DNA of 64,000 nucleotides, from assembly GCA_025846845.1 (NCBI GenBank), contig JAOYTL010000024.1, forward strand, positions 1-64,000, given 5' to 3'. Below are positions 27,414-37,177 of this stretch, one piece after another. The position numbers and the translations under genes are program-made. Source of the stretch: Alloboseaceae bacterium BT-24-1. GTDB lineage: Bacteria; Pseudomonadota; Alphaproteobacteria; Rhizobiales; Beijerinckiaceae. The notes below the pieces were generated by a model. The model made no database searches and was not told the origin of the DNA. It saw nothing but the letters and a program-made list of their open reading frames with translations. Each line of letters begins with the position of its first letter. Positions within the stretch are counted from its first letter, which is position 1.

Positions 27414-27929
27414 ATGAACAATATGGTCGATGCCGCCTTACGCGCGTCGCGCCCCGAAGCGCAGGCCTTCCGCGAGGCAATGGCTGAGGTCGCGAGCGCA
27501 GCTCATATCGTGACGACGGTCGGCCCAGCCGGCCGCGCCGGGCTGACTGCGACCGCCGTCGCCTCCGTCTCGGATGCGCCGCCGACCGTGCTTGTCTGCA
27601 TCGAGGCTGCCAGCCGCACGCTGGCTGCGATCGAGGAAAGCGGCATCTTCTGCGTGAACACGCTGGCGGCGGCCGACCACGAGCTTGCGTCTGTCTTCTC
27701 TGGCCAGGGCGGACTGACAGGGGAGGCGCGTTTCGCCGCCGGCGAATGGGGCGAACTCATCACCGGCGCGCCGGCGCTGGCGAGCGCGCTCGCCAGCTTT
27801 GACTGCCGGGTGGCGGCGGTGCACCGGGTCGCGACGCATCGCGTCGTGATCGGCCAGGTGGTTGCGCTGGGTGGCGGCGGTTCCGGACCAGGACTGGTCT
27901 ATCGCCATCGCCGCTTCGGCGGCGTCTGA
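27414..27929 (+). CDS. Flavin reductase family protein
   Basis: 171 residues, the usual length for the FMN-binding flavin-reductase-like domain. Landmarks are FREAMAEVASAAHIVTT, GLTATAVASVSDAPPTVLVC, the ESGIFCVNTLAA loop and FDCRVAAVHRVATHRVVIGQ. Such proteins reduce FMN or FAD with NAD(P)H to supply a two-component monooxygenase. No monooxygenase gene is in the window, so its partner is elsewhere. ATG codons at 27414 and 27423 are both possible starts. A GntR-like operator copy lies 104 bases upstream. Confidence 0.88.
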   Translation: MNNMVDAALRASRPEAQAFREAMAEVASAAHIVTTVGPAGRAGLTATAVASVSDAPPTVLVCIEAASRTLAAIEESGIFCVNTLAAADHELASVFSGQGGLTGEARFAAGEWGELITGAPALASALASFDCRVAAVHRVATHRVVIGQVVALGGGGSGPGLVYRHRRFGGV

Positions 27930-27998
27930 GGCCTATCTCTCTACGCCTCGATCGCGATCTCACCGCTTTCGGCAACGATCGCACGCTCCTCGCGCAGC

Positions 27999-29369
27999 TC
28001 AGCCATTGCCGGTCATATATTCCCGCTCCTCCTCATAGAGCACGAGGATACGGTCGATGATGGCGTCGGTCGCACCGCGATAGGTCGTAGGATCGAACAG
28101 GTCATCGAGCTCTTCGGGTGAAAGCTTGCCGGCGAGCGTTGGGTGATCGGCCAGCACGTCCTTGAGATGGCGGCCGCTGGCGAGGCAGTCGCGGCTCGCC
28201 TCCTCGAGCAGGTGATGCGCCTCGCCGCGGCCGATCGTCTGCGCGAGTGCGAGCGAGACGCGCTCGGCCATGACGAGCCCGTTGGTCAGGTCGAGATTGT
28301 ACTGCATCTGCTCGGGGAAGACCTGGAGCCCCTCGATCAGCGTGACCGCCTGGTTCAGGGCCGAGCCGGCGATCAGGAAGAGCTCGCGCAGTGTCGGCCA
28401 TTCGGCATGCCAGCCGCCCATGGCGCGCTCGTGCTCTTGCGGCATGGCGGCGAGCATGGTCGCGACCAGCCCCGGCGTGCGCTTGGCCGCAGCGAGGATC
28501 AGCGTGCAGAGCACCGGGTTGCGCTTGTGCGGCATCGCCGAGGAGCCGCCCTTGCCCGGCGCTTCCGGCTCGGCGAGCTCGCCGATCTCGGTCTGCGCCA
28601 TCAAGGCGATGTCCTGCGCCATCTTGCCGAGATGGCCGAGAAGCAGGCCGAGCTCGGTCGCGATCCGCGCCGGGCGCCGGCGCTCGCTGTGCCAGGGCAC
28701 GCGGACCGCGCCGATCGACGGCATGGTGCGAGCAAAAGCTTCCGACACCGCGTCGGCTTTGTCGCCAAGCGAAGCGAGGCTGCCGGCCGCGCCGCCGAGC
28801 TGATGCGCGGCCTGGCCCCAGATCATGAAGTCGTCGTGGAAGGAGACGATGGGGGCGAGCCAATTGGCGGCCTTGAGCCCGAAGGCGATCGGCACCGCAT
28901 GCTGGAGGAAGGTGCGGCCGATCATCGGCGTGCGTCGATGCTCTCTTACGAGCCCGGCGAGCGCATGGGAGAGGCGTGCGGAGCGCGCCAGCAGCAATTC
29001 CCAGGCAGCGCAGTATTGCTGCGCGTGCCCTGAATCGATCACGTCCTGGCTCGTCGCGCCGTAGTGCACCCATTTTGCCGCGTCGGAATCGACCGCCGCG
29101 ACGCGGGCGGTCAGCGCCTTGACCAGCGGGATCGCCGGATTACCGGCGAGCGTCGCGGCCTTGCCGATCGCAGCGATGTCGTAGAGCTCGGCCTTGCACT
29201 GCGCCGCGATCACCTCGACGGCGATGGCGGGAATGACAGCGGCTTCCGCTTCTGCGCGGGCGAGCGCGGCCTCGAAGTCGAGCATGCCTTGCAGCGCGGC
29301 GCGATCATCGAGCAGCGCTGCCATCTCCCGGTCGGCGAAGAGCTCGCCATAGAGCCCGCCATCAGCCAT
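27999..29369 (-). CDS. pcaB: 3-carboxy-cis,cis-muconate cycloisomerase (PcaB family)
   Basis: 456 residues from the internal ATG (MADGGLYGELFADREMAALL); the 12-residue longer form lacks conservation. It belongs to the fumarase/aspartase superfamily: GSSAMPHKRNP is the signature, with TSQDVIDSG and GRTFLQHAVPIAFGLK as the other active-site regions, and TFLQHA is characteristic of PcaB rather than PurB. It would cycloisomerise carboxymuconate in protocatechuate breakdown. No other pca gene is present in the window, so it may be an orphan copy or act elsewhere; a related lyase cannot be excluded. Confidence 0.82.
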   Translation of the reverse strand: MADGGLYGELFADREMAALLDDRAALQGMLDFEAALARAEAEAAVIPAIAVEVIAAQCKAELYDIAAIGKAATLAGNPAIPLVKALTARVAAVDSDAAKWVHYGATSQDVIDSGHAQQYCAAWELLLARSARLSHALAGLVREHRRTPMIGRTFLQHAVPIAFGLKAANWLAPIVSFHDDFMIWGQAAHQLGGAAGSLASLGDKADAVSEAFARTMPSIGAVRVPWHSERRRPARIATELGLLLGHLGKMAQDIALMAQTEIGELAEPEAPGKGGSSAMPHKRNPVLCTLILAAAKRTPGLVATMLAAMPQEHERAMGGWHAEWPTLRELFLIAGSALNQAVTLIEGLQVFPEQMQYNLDLTNGLVMAERVSLALAQTIGRGEAHHLLEEASRDCLASGRHLKDVLADHPTLAGKLSPEELDDLFDPTTYRGATDAIIDRILVLYEEEREYMTGNG

Positions 29370-29536
29370 GTCCGGACGGGCCTTCGTGCGGAGCGGTCGG
29401 TGCAACCCACATCCCAGCTTCGTCCTCTTGTGCGCGCCGGTGCTTTCCGGTCATGGATTAGGTGAACTTGGATAGACCCGAGGCCGGTCCGCCTGCAACA
29501 CGCCAGCGGTCCGGGAGAACGGCGAGGAGCGACACC

Positions 29537-29989
29537 ATGGCGATGACGATGAACGGCGAGGTGACGCTGCCCGCGGCCAAGCAGGTGGTCTGGGAGAAGC
29601 TCAACGACGCCGAGGTGTTGAAGGCCTGCATTCCCGGCTGCGAGCAGCTCGCCAAGGATGACGACACGCATTTCTCGGCGGTGGTCAAGGTCAAGCTCGG
29701 CCCAGTCAAGGCGACCTTCAAGGGCAAGGTCGAGCTGCAGGATCTCGATCCGCCGAACGGCTACCGCATCGTCGGCGAGGGCGAAGGCGGCATCGCCGGC
29801 TTCGCCAAGGGCGGCGCCAAGGTCATGCTGGACGATGCCGAAGGCGGGCAGACCGTGCTGCGCTACGAGGTCGAGGCGCAGGTCGGCGGCAAGCTGATGC
29901 AGCTCGGCTCGCGCCTGATCGATTCGGTCTCGAAGAAGCTGGCCGACGAGTTCTTCGCCAATTTCGCCAAGGCGGTCAGCGAAGGCTGA
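29537..29989 (+). CDS. coxG: CoxG-type SRPBCC protein (CO dehydrogenase subunit G family)
   Basis: 150 residues from ATG 29537, preceded by GAGGAG. Residues 3-145 match the CoxG/START-like fold: MNGEVTLPAAKQVVWEKLND, LKACIPGCEQL, FKGKVELQDLDPP and the C-terminal LIDSVSKKLADEFFANF. In carboxydotrophs CoxG recruits the enzyme to the cytoplasmic membrane. Here it probably serves the molybdenum hydroxylase whose genes begin 1.7 kb further on, on the same strand, with a chemoreceptor gene inserted on the opposite strand between them. Its role is inferred from family and location. Confidence 0.87.
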   Translation: MAMTMNGEVTLPAAKQVVWEKLNDAEVLKACIPGCEQLAKDDDTHFSAVVKVKLGPVKATFKGKVELQDLDPPNGYRIVGEGEGGIAGFAKGGAKVMLDDAEGGQTVLRYEVEAQVGGKLMQLGSRLIDSVSKKLADEFFANFAKAVSEG

Positions 29990-29992
29990 CGC

Positions 29993-31396
29993 TCACGAGG
30001 CCTTGCGCAGTGCGGCGAGCGCCTCGCTGACGGTCGCCTCCGCCGCGCCGACCTGAAGCGCGATGTCGGCGGCCGCGGCATTGGCGCGTTCCAGCGCCTT
30101 CTCGGTCTTGCCGAGACTGTCGTTGACACGGGTCGCGCTGTCGATCGCCTCGTCCGAGCCATGCGCGACCTCGGCGGCGTGACGGGCGATGCCGCCGGTG
30201 ACGCTGCTCTGCTGAGCGACAGCGTCCGAGATCGCTTCGGAATCCGCCTTGATCTCGCCGATCGTCGCGCCGATCGACGTGGCCCGGACGCTGCAGGCTT
30301 CGGCGCTCGCCGAAAGCTCGGCGATCTGCGTTGCGATCTCCTGCGTGGCCGAGGCTGTCTGCGTCGCGAGCGACTTCACCTCCGCGGCGACCACGGCAAA
30401 GCCGCGGCCGGATTCACCGGCACGGGCCGCCTCGATGGTGGCGTTGAGGGCGAGCAGATTGGTCTGTGCGGCGATGTCGGCGATCATGCCGACCACGGTC
30501 TCGATGCTGCGGGTGACGTCGCGCAACCTTGCGATCGCGCCATCCATCGCCTGCGCGTCGGCGACGGCCCGGTTGGCGATATCGAGGCTCTGGCGGGCGC
30601 GCTGGCCGATCTCGGCGATGTTCGCCGACATCTCCTCGGTCGCCGCCGCGGTCTGCATCGCCTTCTCCCGCACCAGCAGCGAGGTCTGGGCGACCGAGCC
30701 GACCTGGTCCTTGATGAAGCTGGTTGCCGCCGAAGTCTCGCCGGCCGTGTCGACGAACAGGTCGACCGCTTTGCTGATCGCGCCGTCGAGCTGGCCGATG
30801 CGCGAGGTCAGCGTCGCGGCGACCTCATCTAGTGCGACCCCGCGGCGGCGCGCTTCCGCCGCCTCGAACTCCCGGTCGAGCGACATCGCGGTGTTGACGT
30901 CGTAGGTCAGCACGCGCTCGATGATGAAGAGATCGTGCGGAATGTCGCGCCGCGAGAAGAGGAGCCGTGTCCGGCTGTCCTCCAGGATCATTCGGAACAG
31001 GGTGAAGGCGATTGAGGCGCGGGCGCGGGCGCCGACCTGGCCGTGCCGCTCCAGCAGGGTGAGCCGTTCGAGCGAGTCGCAGTAGCCTTGGTCGAAATCA
31101 CCCTCGAACAGCAGGCGGAAATGGGCGGCTTCCGCCGCGAAAAGCTCGATTGAGACCGGTTCGACCGCCAGCTTCAGCATCGGGTGGATGGCGAAGGCGC
31201 GAGCGAAATCCTGCTCGACGACCTCGACGATCACGCGGTCGACAAGGGCACGATAGCGGCGCAGGCGCTGACGCTGGCGCTCGTCGAAACCGATCGCGGT
31301 CAGGCGACGCTGGACGTGTTCGAGGATCGTGGCCAACCGCGCCATCCGTGAGCGCGACGATCGGAGATCGTCATTCCAACGGGCGATGTTGGGCAT
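29993..31396 (-). CDS. Globin-coupled soluble chemoreceptor
   Basis: 467 residues with no membrane segment. Residues about 40-170 look like a sensor globin: the helical pattern fits, and ERHGQVGARARASIAF places His118 at the expected proximal haem ligand, as in HemAT (His-x-x-I/V-G). The C-terminal half is a chemoreceptor signalling domain with AAQTNLLALNATIEAARAGE and GFAVVAAEVKSLA. It would sense oxygen or another gas and signal to CheA. It lies between coxG and coxSLM but on the opposite strand, and it converges on coxG with a 3-base gap. The haem binding is inference. Confidence 0.8.
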   Translation of the reverse strand: MPNIARWNDDLRSSRSRMARLATILEHVQRRLTAIGFDERQRQRLRRYRALVDRVIVEVVEQDFARAFAIHPMLKLAVEPVSIELFAAEAAHFRLLFEGDFDQGYCDSLERLTLLERHGQVGARARASIAFTLFRMILEDSRTRLLFSRRDIPHDLFIIERVLTYDVNTAMSLDREFEAAEARRRGVALDEVAATLTSRIGQLDGAISKAVDLFVDTAGETSAATSFIKDQVGSVAQTSLLVREKAMQTAAATEEMSANIAEIGQRARQSLDIANRAVADAQAMDGAIARLRDVTRSIETVVGMIADIAAQTNLLALNATIEAARAGESGRGFAVVAAEVKSLATQTASATQEIATQIAELSASAEACSVRATSIGATIGEIKADSEAISDAVAQQSSVTGGIARHAAEVAHGSDEAIDSATRVNDSLGKTEKALERANAAAADIALQVGAAEATVSEALAALRKAS

Positions 31397-31676
31397 GCGT
31401 GGTTAACATTCCGCAAAGCCTTCGCTCATCGGTTGCGGCGCGCATCGGCCAGCCTTCGAGGCCATGCCGTCCAAAACCATGCAAAAACGCCATCAAACCG
31501 GCCTGTCTGCGGAGTGGGTGTCCGCTTGACCGCAGAAAATCCCGGGTCCACACTGCTTTTTGAAGTTGTTCCAAGGAAATTCTTCGTTGGCTCGGGATGG
31601 GCTGGCGAGCGAATCGTACGGTCCTTCGAGATGTCGTCGGCCGTGCCGGAAAAACAGGCTTTCGGAGGAGTGCCCC

Positions 31677-32177
<501 letters not shown>

Positions 32178-32285
32178 CAGTTTATCGCGGCTGCGCTCGG
32201 TCGAGACCGGCGTGGCCTTCTTCCGATGTGATCCCCGAAACATGCTGATAGCGCCCGCCAAGAGGCGCCACGCCAGGAGGAATCC

Positions 32286-34649
32286 ATGTCCGCTACCGGA
32301 ATCGGCGCTCCCGTCCGCCGCAAGGAAGACCACCGCTTCATCACCGGCCAGGGCCGCTATACCGACGATATCAACCGGCCGGGCCAGGCCCATGCTTATT
32401 TCCTGCGCTCGCCGCATGCGCATGCCACGCTGAAGAAGATCGACACCAAGGCCGCTGCGGCGATGCCTGGCGTGCTCGGCATCTACACCGGCGACGACCT
32501 CGCCGCCGACAAGGTCGGCGGGCTGATCTGCGGCTGGATGATCCATTCCAAGGACGGTTCGCCGATGAAGGCGGGTCCGCATCCGGCGCTGGCCCAGGGC
32601 AAGGTCCGCTATGTCGGCGACCACATCGCGGTCGTCGTCGCCGAGACGCTGGCGCAGGCGCGCGACGCGGCCGAGGCGATCGTCGTCGACTATGGCGTGC
32701 TGGCGGCGGTGGTCGACACCGCGACCGCGGCCAAGGCGAAGACGCAGGTTCATGACGAGGCGCCGGGCAACACGGTGTTCAACTGGCATCTCGGCGACAA
32801 GGACGCGACCGAGGCGGCCTTCAAGGCGGCCAAGCACGTCACCAAGCTCGACATCGTCAACAACCGGCTGGTGCCGAACCCGATGGAGCCGCGCGCCGCG
32901 GTCGGCGACTACGACCAGGGCGAGGGCGCCTTCACGCTCTACACCACCAGCCAGAACCCGCATGTGGCGCGGCTCGTGCTCTCGGCCTTCATCGGCATCG
33001 CGCCCGAGAACAAGCTCCGGGTGATCGCGCCGGATGTCGGCGGCGGCTTCGGCTCGAAGATCTTCATCTATGCCGAGGAGACGGTCTGCGTCTGGGTGGC
33101 GAAGAAGGTCGGCCGGCCGGTGAAATGGACCTCGGACCGGACCGAGGCCTTCCTCTCCGATGCGCATGGCCGCGACCATGTCACCCATGCCGAGCTCGCC
33201 ATGGACGCCGACGGCAAGATGCTGGCGATGCGGGTGCACACCACCGCCAATCTCGGCGCCTATCTCTCGACCTTCTCGTCCTCGGTGCCGACCTATCTCT
33301 ACGCGCCGCTGCTGTCGGGCCAATACGACATTCCGGCGATCTATTGCGAGGTCGACGCGGTCTACACCAACACCGCCCCGGTCGATGCGTATCGCGGGGC
33401 AGGGCGGCCGGAGGCGACCTTCGTGGTCGAGCGCCTGGTCGAGGTCGCGGCGCGCCAGCTCGGCAAGGACCCGGCCAAGTTCCGGACGCAGAACTTCATC
33501 AGGAAGTTCCCGCACCAGACGCCGGTGATCATGATGTACGACACCGGCAATTACGGCGCCTCGCTGAAGAAGGCGATGGAGATCATCGACTACAAGGGCT
33601 TTCCGAAGCGCAGGCGCGATTCCGCCCGCAACGGCAAGCTGCGCGGCCTCGGCTTCTCCGCTTATATCGAGGCCTGCGGCATTGCTCCGTCAGCTGCCGT
33701 CGGCTCGCTCGGCGCCGGCGTCGGCCTATGGGAATCGGCCGAGGTCCGGGTCAATCCGATCGGTACGGTCGAGGTGCTGACCGGCTCGCACAGCCACGGC
33801 CAGGGCCATGAGACGACCTTCGCCCAGCTCGTCTCCGACCGGCTCGGCGTGCCGCTGGAAAACGTCTCGATCATCCATGGCGACACCGACAAGGTGCAGA
33901 TGGGCATGGGCACCTACGGCTCGCGCTCGGGCGCCGTCGGCATGTCGGCGATCTTCAAGGCGATCGACAAGGTGATCGCCAAGGGCAAGAAGGTCGCGGC
34001 CTATGTGCTGGAGGCCGACGAGGCCGATATCGATTTCAAGGACGGCAACTTCACCGTCAAGGGCACCGACCGGACGCTCGATTTCGGCTCCTGTGCGCTG
34101 CAGGCCTATGTCGCGCACAAGTTCAACGGCCAGGATCTCGAGCCGGGCTTGAAGGAGGGGGCGTTCTACGACCCGACCAACTTCACCTTCCCGGCCGGCG
34201 TCCATATCTGCGAGCTCGAGATCGATCCCGACACCGGCATCACCAGGATCGAGCGCTGGGCCGCGGTCGACGATTTCGGCAATGTCATCAATCCGATGAT
34301 CGTCGAGGGGCAGGTCCATGGCGGCATCGCCCAGGGCGTCGGCCAGGCGCTGCTCGAAGGCGCCCGCTACAACGCCGACGGCCAGCTCGTCACCGCGAGC
34401 TTCATGGACTACTGCATGCCGCGCGCCGACGACCTGCCCTCCTTCGAGGTCGGCATGACGGTGACGCCGTGCCCGTCGAACCCGCTGGGTATCAAGGGCT
34501 GCGGCGAGGCCGGCGCCATCGCCTCGCCGCCCGCCGTGATCAACGCCATCACCGACGCGCTCGGCCATGAGGAGATCGCCATGCCGGCGACGCCTCAGGC
34601 GGTCTGGCGCGCCGCACAGAAAACGCTCAGCCGCATGGCTGCCGAGTGA
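32286..34649 (+). CDS. coxL: Molybdenum hydroxylase large subunit (form II CoxL-like)
   Basis: 787 residues, the usual length of xanthine-dehydrogenase-family catalytic subunits. It binds molybdopterin cytosine dinucleotide; VGGGFGSK (251-258) contacts the cofactor and the catalytic Glu lies in KGCGEAGAIASPP near the C-terminus. The active-site loop is AYRGAGR (368-374), the form II signature, instead of the AYxCSFR of form I CO dehydrogenase, and no Cys for the Mo-S-Cu site is present there. True CO oxidation is therefore not supported; an aromatic, aldehyde or purine-type substrate is more likely. Cytoplasmic, in a complex with the flanking subunits. Confidence 0.93.
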   Translation: MSATGIGAPVRRKEDHRFITGQGRYTDDINRPGQAHAYFLRSPHAHATLKKIDTKAAAAMPGVLGIYTGDDLAADKVGGLICGWMIHSKDGSPMKAGPHPALAQGKVRYVGDHIAVVVAETLAQARDAAEAIVVDYGVLAAVVDTATAAKAKTQVHDEAPGNTVFNWHLGDKDATEAAFKAAKHVTKLDIVNNRLVPNPMEPRAAVGDYDQGEGAFTLYTTSQNPHVARLVLSAFIGIAPENKLRVIAPDVGGGFGSKIFIYAEETVCVWVAKKVGRPVKWTSDRTEAFLSDAHGRDHVTHAELAMDADGKMLAMRVHTTANLGAYLSTFSSSVPTYLYAPLLSGQYDIPAIYCEVDAVYTNTAPVDAYRGAGRPEATFVVERLVEVAARQLGKDPAKFRTQNFIRKFPHQTPVIMMYDTGNYGASLKKAMEIIDYKGFPKRRRDSARNGKLRGLGFSAYIEACGIAPSAAVGSLGAGVGLWESAEVRVNPIGTVEVLTGSHSHGQGHETTFAQLVSDRLGVPLENVSIIHGDTDKVQMGMGTYGSRSGAVGMSAIFKAIDKVIAKGKKVAAYVLEADEADIDFKDGNFTVKGTDRTLDFGSCALQAYVAHKFNGQDLEPGLKEGAFYDPTNFTFPAGVHICELEIDPDTGITRIERWAAVDDFGNVINPMIVEGQVHGGIAQGVGQALLEGARYNADGQLVTASFMDYCMPRADDLPSFEVGMTVTPCPSNPLGIKGCGEAGAIASPPAVINAITDALGHEEIAMPATPQAVWRAAQKTLSRMAAE

Positions 34650-34666
34650 TCTGAAAGGACGAGACG

Positions 34667-35473
34667 ATGTACGCCTTCACCTATCACCGCCCGGCGACCG
34701 CGCGACAGGCCGCCAGCCTCCTCGCCAAGAAGGAGGACGCCAAGCTGCTCGCCGGCGGCCACACTTTGCTGCCGACGATGAAGCAGCGCCTGGCCTCGCC
34801 CGGCGCGCTGGTCGACCTCTCCTCCTGCGCCGACCTCAAGGGTATCACCCGCAAGGGCCGCAACCTCGTCATCGGCGCGATGACGACCCATGCCGAGGTC
34901 GCTGCCTCGCCGGAGGTGCAGGAGGCGATTCCCGCTCTGGCCTACCTCGCCAGCCATATCGGCGATCCGCATGTGCGCCATCGCGGCACGATCGGCGGCT
35001 CGGTCGCCAACAACGACCCGGCGGCCGATTATCCGGCGGCGCTGCTGGCGCTGGGCGCGACGGTGGTGACCAACAAGCGCAAGCTGGCGGCGGAGGAGTT
35101 CTTCAGCGGCCTCTACGAGACGGCGCTGGACGAGGGCGAGATCATCGTCAAGGTCTCGTTCCCGGCTACCTCCAAGGCAGGCTATGCCAAGTTCCGCAAT
35201 CCGGCCTCGCGCTATGCGTTGGTCGGCGTCTTTGTCGCCAAGCGCGGTAGCGAAATCGCAGTCGCGATCACGGGGGCGGGCGAGGGCGGTGTCTTCCGCT
35301 GGCCGGAAGCGGAGGCGGCGCTGAAGGCGCGTTTCGCGGGCAAATCGCTCGACGGCCTCAAGCACACCGCCAAGGGCATCAATGGCGACATCCATGCCGA
35401 TGCCGAATACCGCGCCCATCTGATCGGCGTGATGGCCAAGCAGGCGGTGGCGCAGGCGACGGGCAAGGCCTGA
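34667..35473 (+). CDS. coxM: Molybdenum hydroxylase medium subunit, FAD-binding (CoxM family)
   Basis: 268 residues, 17 bases after coxL. The FAD-binding motifs are LLAGGHTLLPTMKQRL (about 25-40) and HRGTIGGSVANNDPAADYP (about 105-123). This subunit accepts electrons from the iron-sulfur subunit and reduces the terminal acceptor. A short C-terminal CO_deh_flav domain follows. Spacing suggests cotranscription with coxS and coxL; the repeat that follows may mark the end of the transcript or an attenuation point. Confidence 0.95.
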   Translation: MYAFTYHRPATARQAASLLAKKEDAKLLAGGHTLLPTMKQRLASPGALVDLSSCADLKGITRKGRNLVIGAMTTHAEVAASPEVQEAIPALAYLASHIGDPHVRHRGTIGGSVANNDPAADYPAALLALGATVVTNKRKLAAEEFFSGLYETALDEGEIIVKVSFPATSKAGYAKFRNPASRYALVGVFVAKRGSEIAVAITGAGEGGVFRWPEAEAALKARFAGKSLDGLKHTAKGINGDIHADAEYRAHLIGVMAKQAVAQATGKA

Positions 35474-35492
35474 GCCAGCTGCAGCTTCTCCC

Positions 35493-35640
35493 TTCTCCCC
35501 TTGCGGGAGAAGGTGGCCCGAAGGGCCGGATGAGGGGTCGCACAGGTCTTGAAAGCTCTGGGCAACGCCACGCCGGGCTCACGAGCAACGTCGCACGACC
35601 CCTCACCCCAACCCTCTCCCGCAGGGGGAGAGGGGGCAGG
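35493..35640. repeat. Rhizobial-type intergenic palindromic repeat (copy A)
   Basis: A left unit starts with hairpin TTCTCCC-5-GGGAGAA (35493-35511) and ends TGAGGGGTCG near 35540; a right unit begins CGACCCCTCA near 35596 and continues CCCTCTCCCGCAGGGGGAGAGGG. The two units are inverted relative to each other. A close relative is copy C at 38990-39131. Confidence 0.75.
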
Positions 35641-35668
35641 TCGCGGATCGCCTTTCGGGCGCGTCGAC

Positions 35669-36022
35669 TCAATAAAAGAACCGCTCCTCGGCGATCTTGC
35701 CATCCTTCACCGTGTAGAGCCCGATCTCGTGCATCTTGCGGCGCTCGCCGCTCTCCTTGACGGTGACGTCGAAGTAGAAGTGCACGGCGAACTGGTCGCC
35801 GTTGAGGTAGGGGCCTTCGGTGGTGAACTCGTGCACCTCGTGATTGGCGACCCACCATTCGCCCTTGCCCTTCACCGCCTCCTTGCCGTGGCACTCCGCC
35901 ATCGGCCCCGGCATGTTCTCGTAGCTGGCGATGGCGTCGGCATTATAGGCCGTGGCTGCCTCGTCGTGCTTGCCCTCCTTCAGCAGGGCGACGAAGGCGT
36001 TGGCAAGTTCCTGCGTGGTCAT
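35669..36022 (-). CDS. SnoaL/NTF2-like protein
   Basis: 117 residues from the second Met, which has GGAG 9 bases upstream; the first Met (36031) overlaps that site. The pattern of an N-terminal helical segment (TTQELANAFVALLKEGKHDEAA) followed by strands with WVANHEVHEFTTEGPYLNGDQF and the closing KDGKIAEERFFY fits the SnoaL-like branch of the NTF2 fold. Such proteins bind small hydrophobic ligands as isomerases, hydrolases or carriers. It is the only minus-strand gene inside the molybdenum hydroxylase locus, so its link to that system is uncertain. Confidence 0.8.
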   Translation of the reverse strand: MTTQELANAFVALLKEGKHDEAATAYNADAIASYENMPGPMAECHGKEAVKGKGEWWVANHEVHEFTTEGPYLNGDQFAVHFYFDVTVKESGERRKMHEIGLYTVKDGKIAEERFFY

Positions 36023-36139
36023 TGGCGTCATCTCCGTGAGGTCATCATGCTAGACACCAAGCCCGTCCCGATCATGACAGCAGAGCGCCTTGCACTGGCG
36101 CGGCTTCCGTCGCTGCCGTCGCCGCGCTAGACCTGCCTC

Positions 36140-37060
36140 ATGTTGACCTCATCGCGCCTTCCGACCTCGATCGACGCCACGCTCTCTTTGCTGCAGGCGC
36201 AGGGCTATGTCGCCGACCGGGCGCTGGCGACCGTGCTCTTCCTGGCACTCCGGATGAAGCGGCCGTTGCTGCTCGAGGGTGAGGCCGGCACCGGCAAGAC
36301 CGAGATCGCCAAGGTGCTGGCGGCCGGGCTCGGGCGCCGCCTGATCCGCCTGCAATGCTATGAGGGGCTCGACCTCGCCTCGGCCGTCTACGAGTGGAAC
36401 TATGCCGGCCAGATGATGGCGATCCGCCTCGCCGAGGCCGGCGGCGCAGCCGGCGACCGCGAGCGGCTGGAGAGCGACCTGTTTTCCGAGCGTTATCTGG
36501 TCAAGCGCCCGCTGCTGCAGGCGCTGGAGCCGCAGGAGGGCGGCGCGCCGATCCTGCTGATCGACGAGCTCGACCGCACCGACGAGGCCTTCGAGGCCTT
36601 CCTGCTCGAAGTGCTGGCCGATGCACAGGTCACGATCCCCGAACTCGGCACGATCAAGGCCGCCGAGCCGCCGATCGTGATCCTGACCTCGAACCGCACG
36701 CGCGAGATCCATGACGCGCTGAAGCGCCGCTGCCTCTACCACTGGGTCGGCTATCCCGACGCCGCCCGCGAGCTCGCCATCCTGAAGGCGAAGGCGCCGG
36801 GCGCGCCGGCCAAGCTCGCCAGGCAGGTCGTGTCCTTCGTCCAGGCGATCCGCAAGGAAGAACTGTTCAAGGCGCCGGGTGTCGCCGAGACGCTCGACTG
36901 GGCCAGCGCGCTGGTCGAGCTCGATGCGGTGGCGCTTGATCCGGCGATCGTGTCCGACACGCTGGGCGCGCTGCTGAAGTACCAGGACGATATCCAGGCG
37001 ATGCAGGGCTCGAAGGTGAGCGAACTACTCGACCAGGCCAAGCAGGCGGCGCGGGGATGA
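36140..37060 (+). CDS. coxD: MoxR-family AAA+ ATPase (CoxD-like)
   Basis: 306 residues. Walker A is GEAGTGKTE (47-55), Walker B is ILLIDELDRTDE, and sensor 1 is VILTSNRTREIHDALKRRC; the lid follows. The closest family is CoxD, the MoxR-type ATPase that, with CoxE, inserts sulfur and copper into the CO-dehydrogenase active site or otherwise matures molybdenum hydroxylases. The VWA partner CoxE lies 0.7 kb downstream. There is no clear ribosome binding site before the ATG. Confidence 0.9.
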   Translation: MLTSSRLPTSIDATLSLLQAQGYVADRALATVLFLALRMKRPLLLEGEAGTGKTEIAKVLAAGLGRRLIRLQCYEGLDLASAVYEWNYAGQMMAIRLAEAGGAAGDRERLESDLFSERYLVKRPLLQALEPQEGGAPILLIDELDRTDEAFEAFLLEVLADAQVTIPELGTIKAAEPPIVILTSNRTREIHDALKRRCLYHWVGYPDAARELAILKAKAPGAPAKLARQVVSFVQAIRKEELFKAPGVAETLDWASALVELDAVALDPAIVSDTLGALLKYQDDIQAMQGSKVSELLDQAKQAARG

Positions 37061-37064
37061 GCGC

Positions 37065-37155
37065 CGTCATTCTCGGGTGAAGCGAAGCGGAGGCCCGAGA
37101 ATCTCAGGCAGGATGAGGTTGGTTTCCGAGATGCTCGGGTCAAGCCCGAGCATGA
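37065..37155. repeat. Two-hairpin palindromic repeat (copy with CGGG/CCCG stems)
   Basis: Hairpin 1 pairs ATTCTCGGG (37069-37077) with CCCGAGAAT (37094-37102); hairpin 2 pairs ATGCTCGGG (37131-37139) with CCCGAGCAT (37145-37153). The outer ends GTCAT/ATGAC are also inverted. The layout matches the element at 18382-18528. Confidence 0.7.
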
Positions 37156-37177
37156 CGCACAGGAGCTGGAGCGAGCG

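Noticed and set aside
32286..34649. Bona fide aerobic CO dehydrogenase
   Set aside because: The active-site loop is AYRGAGR, the form II signature, and the Cys-containing AYxCSFR motif of form I is absent.
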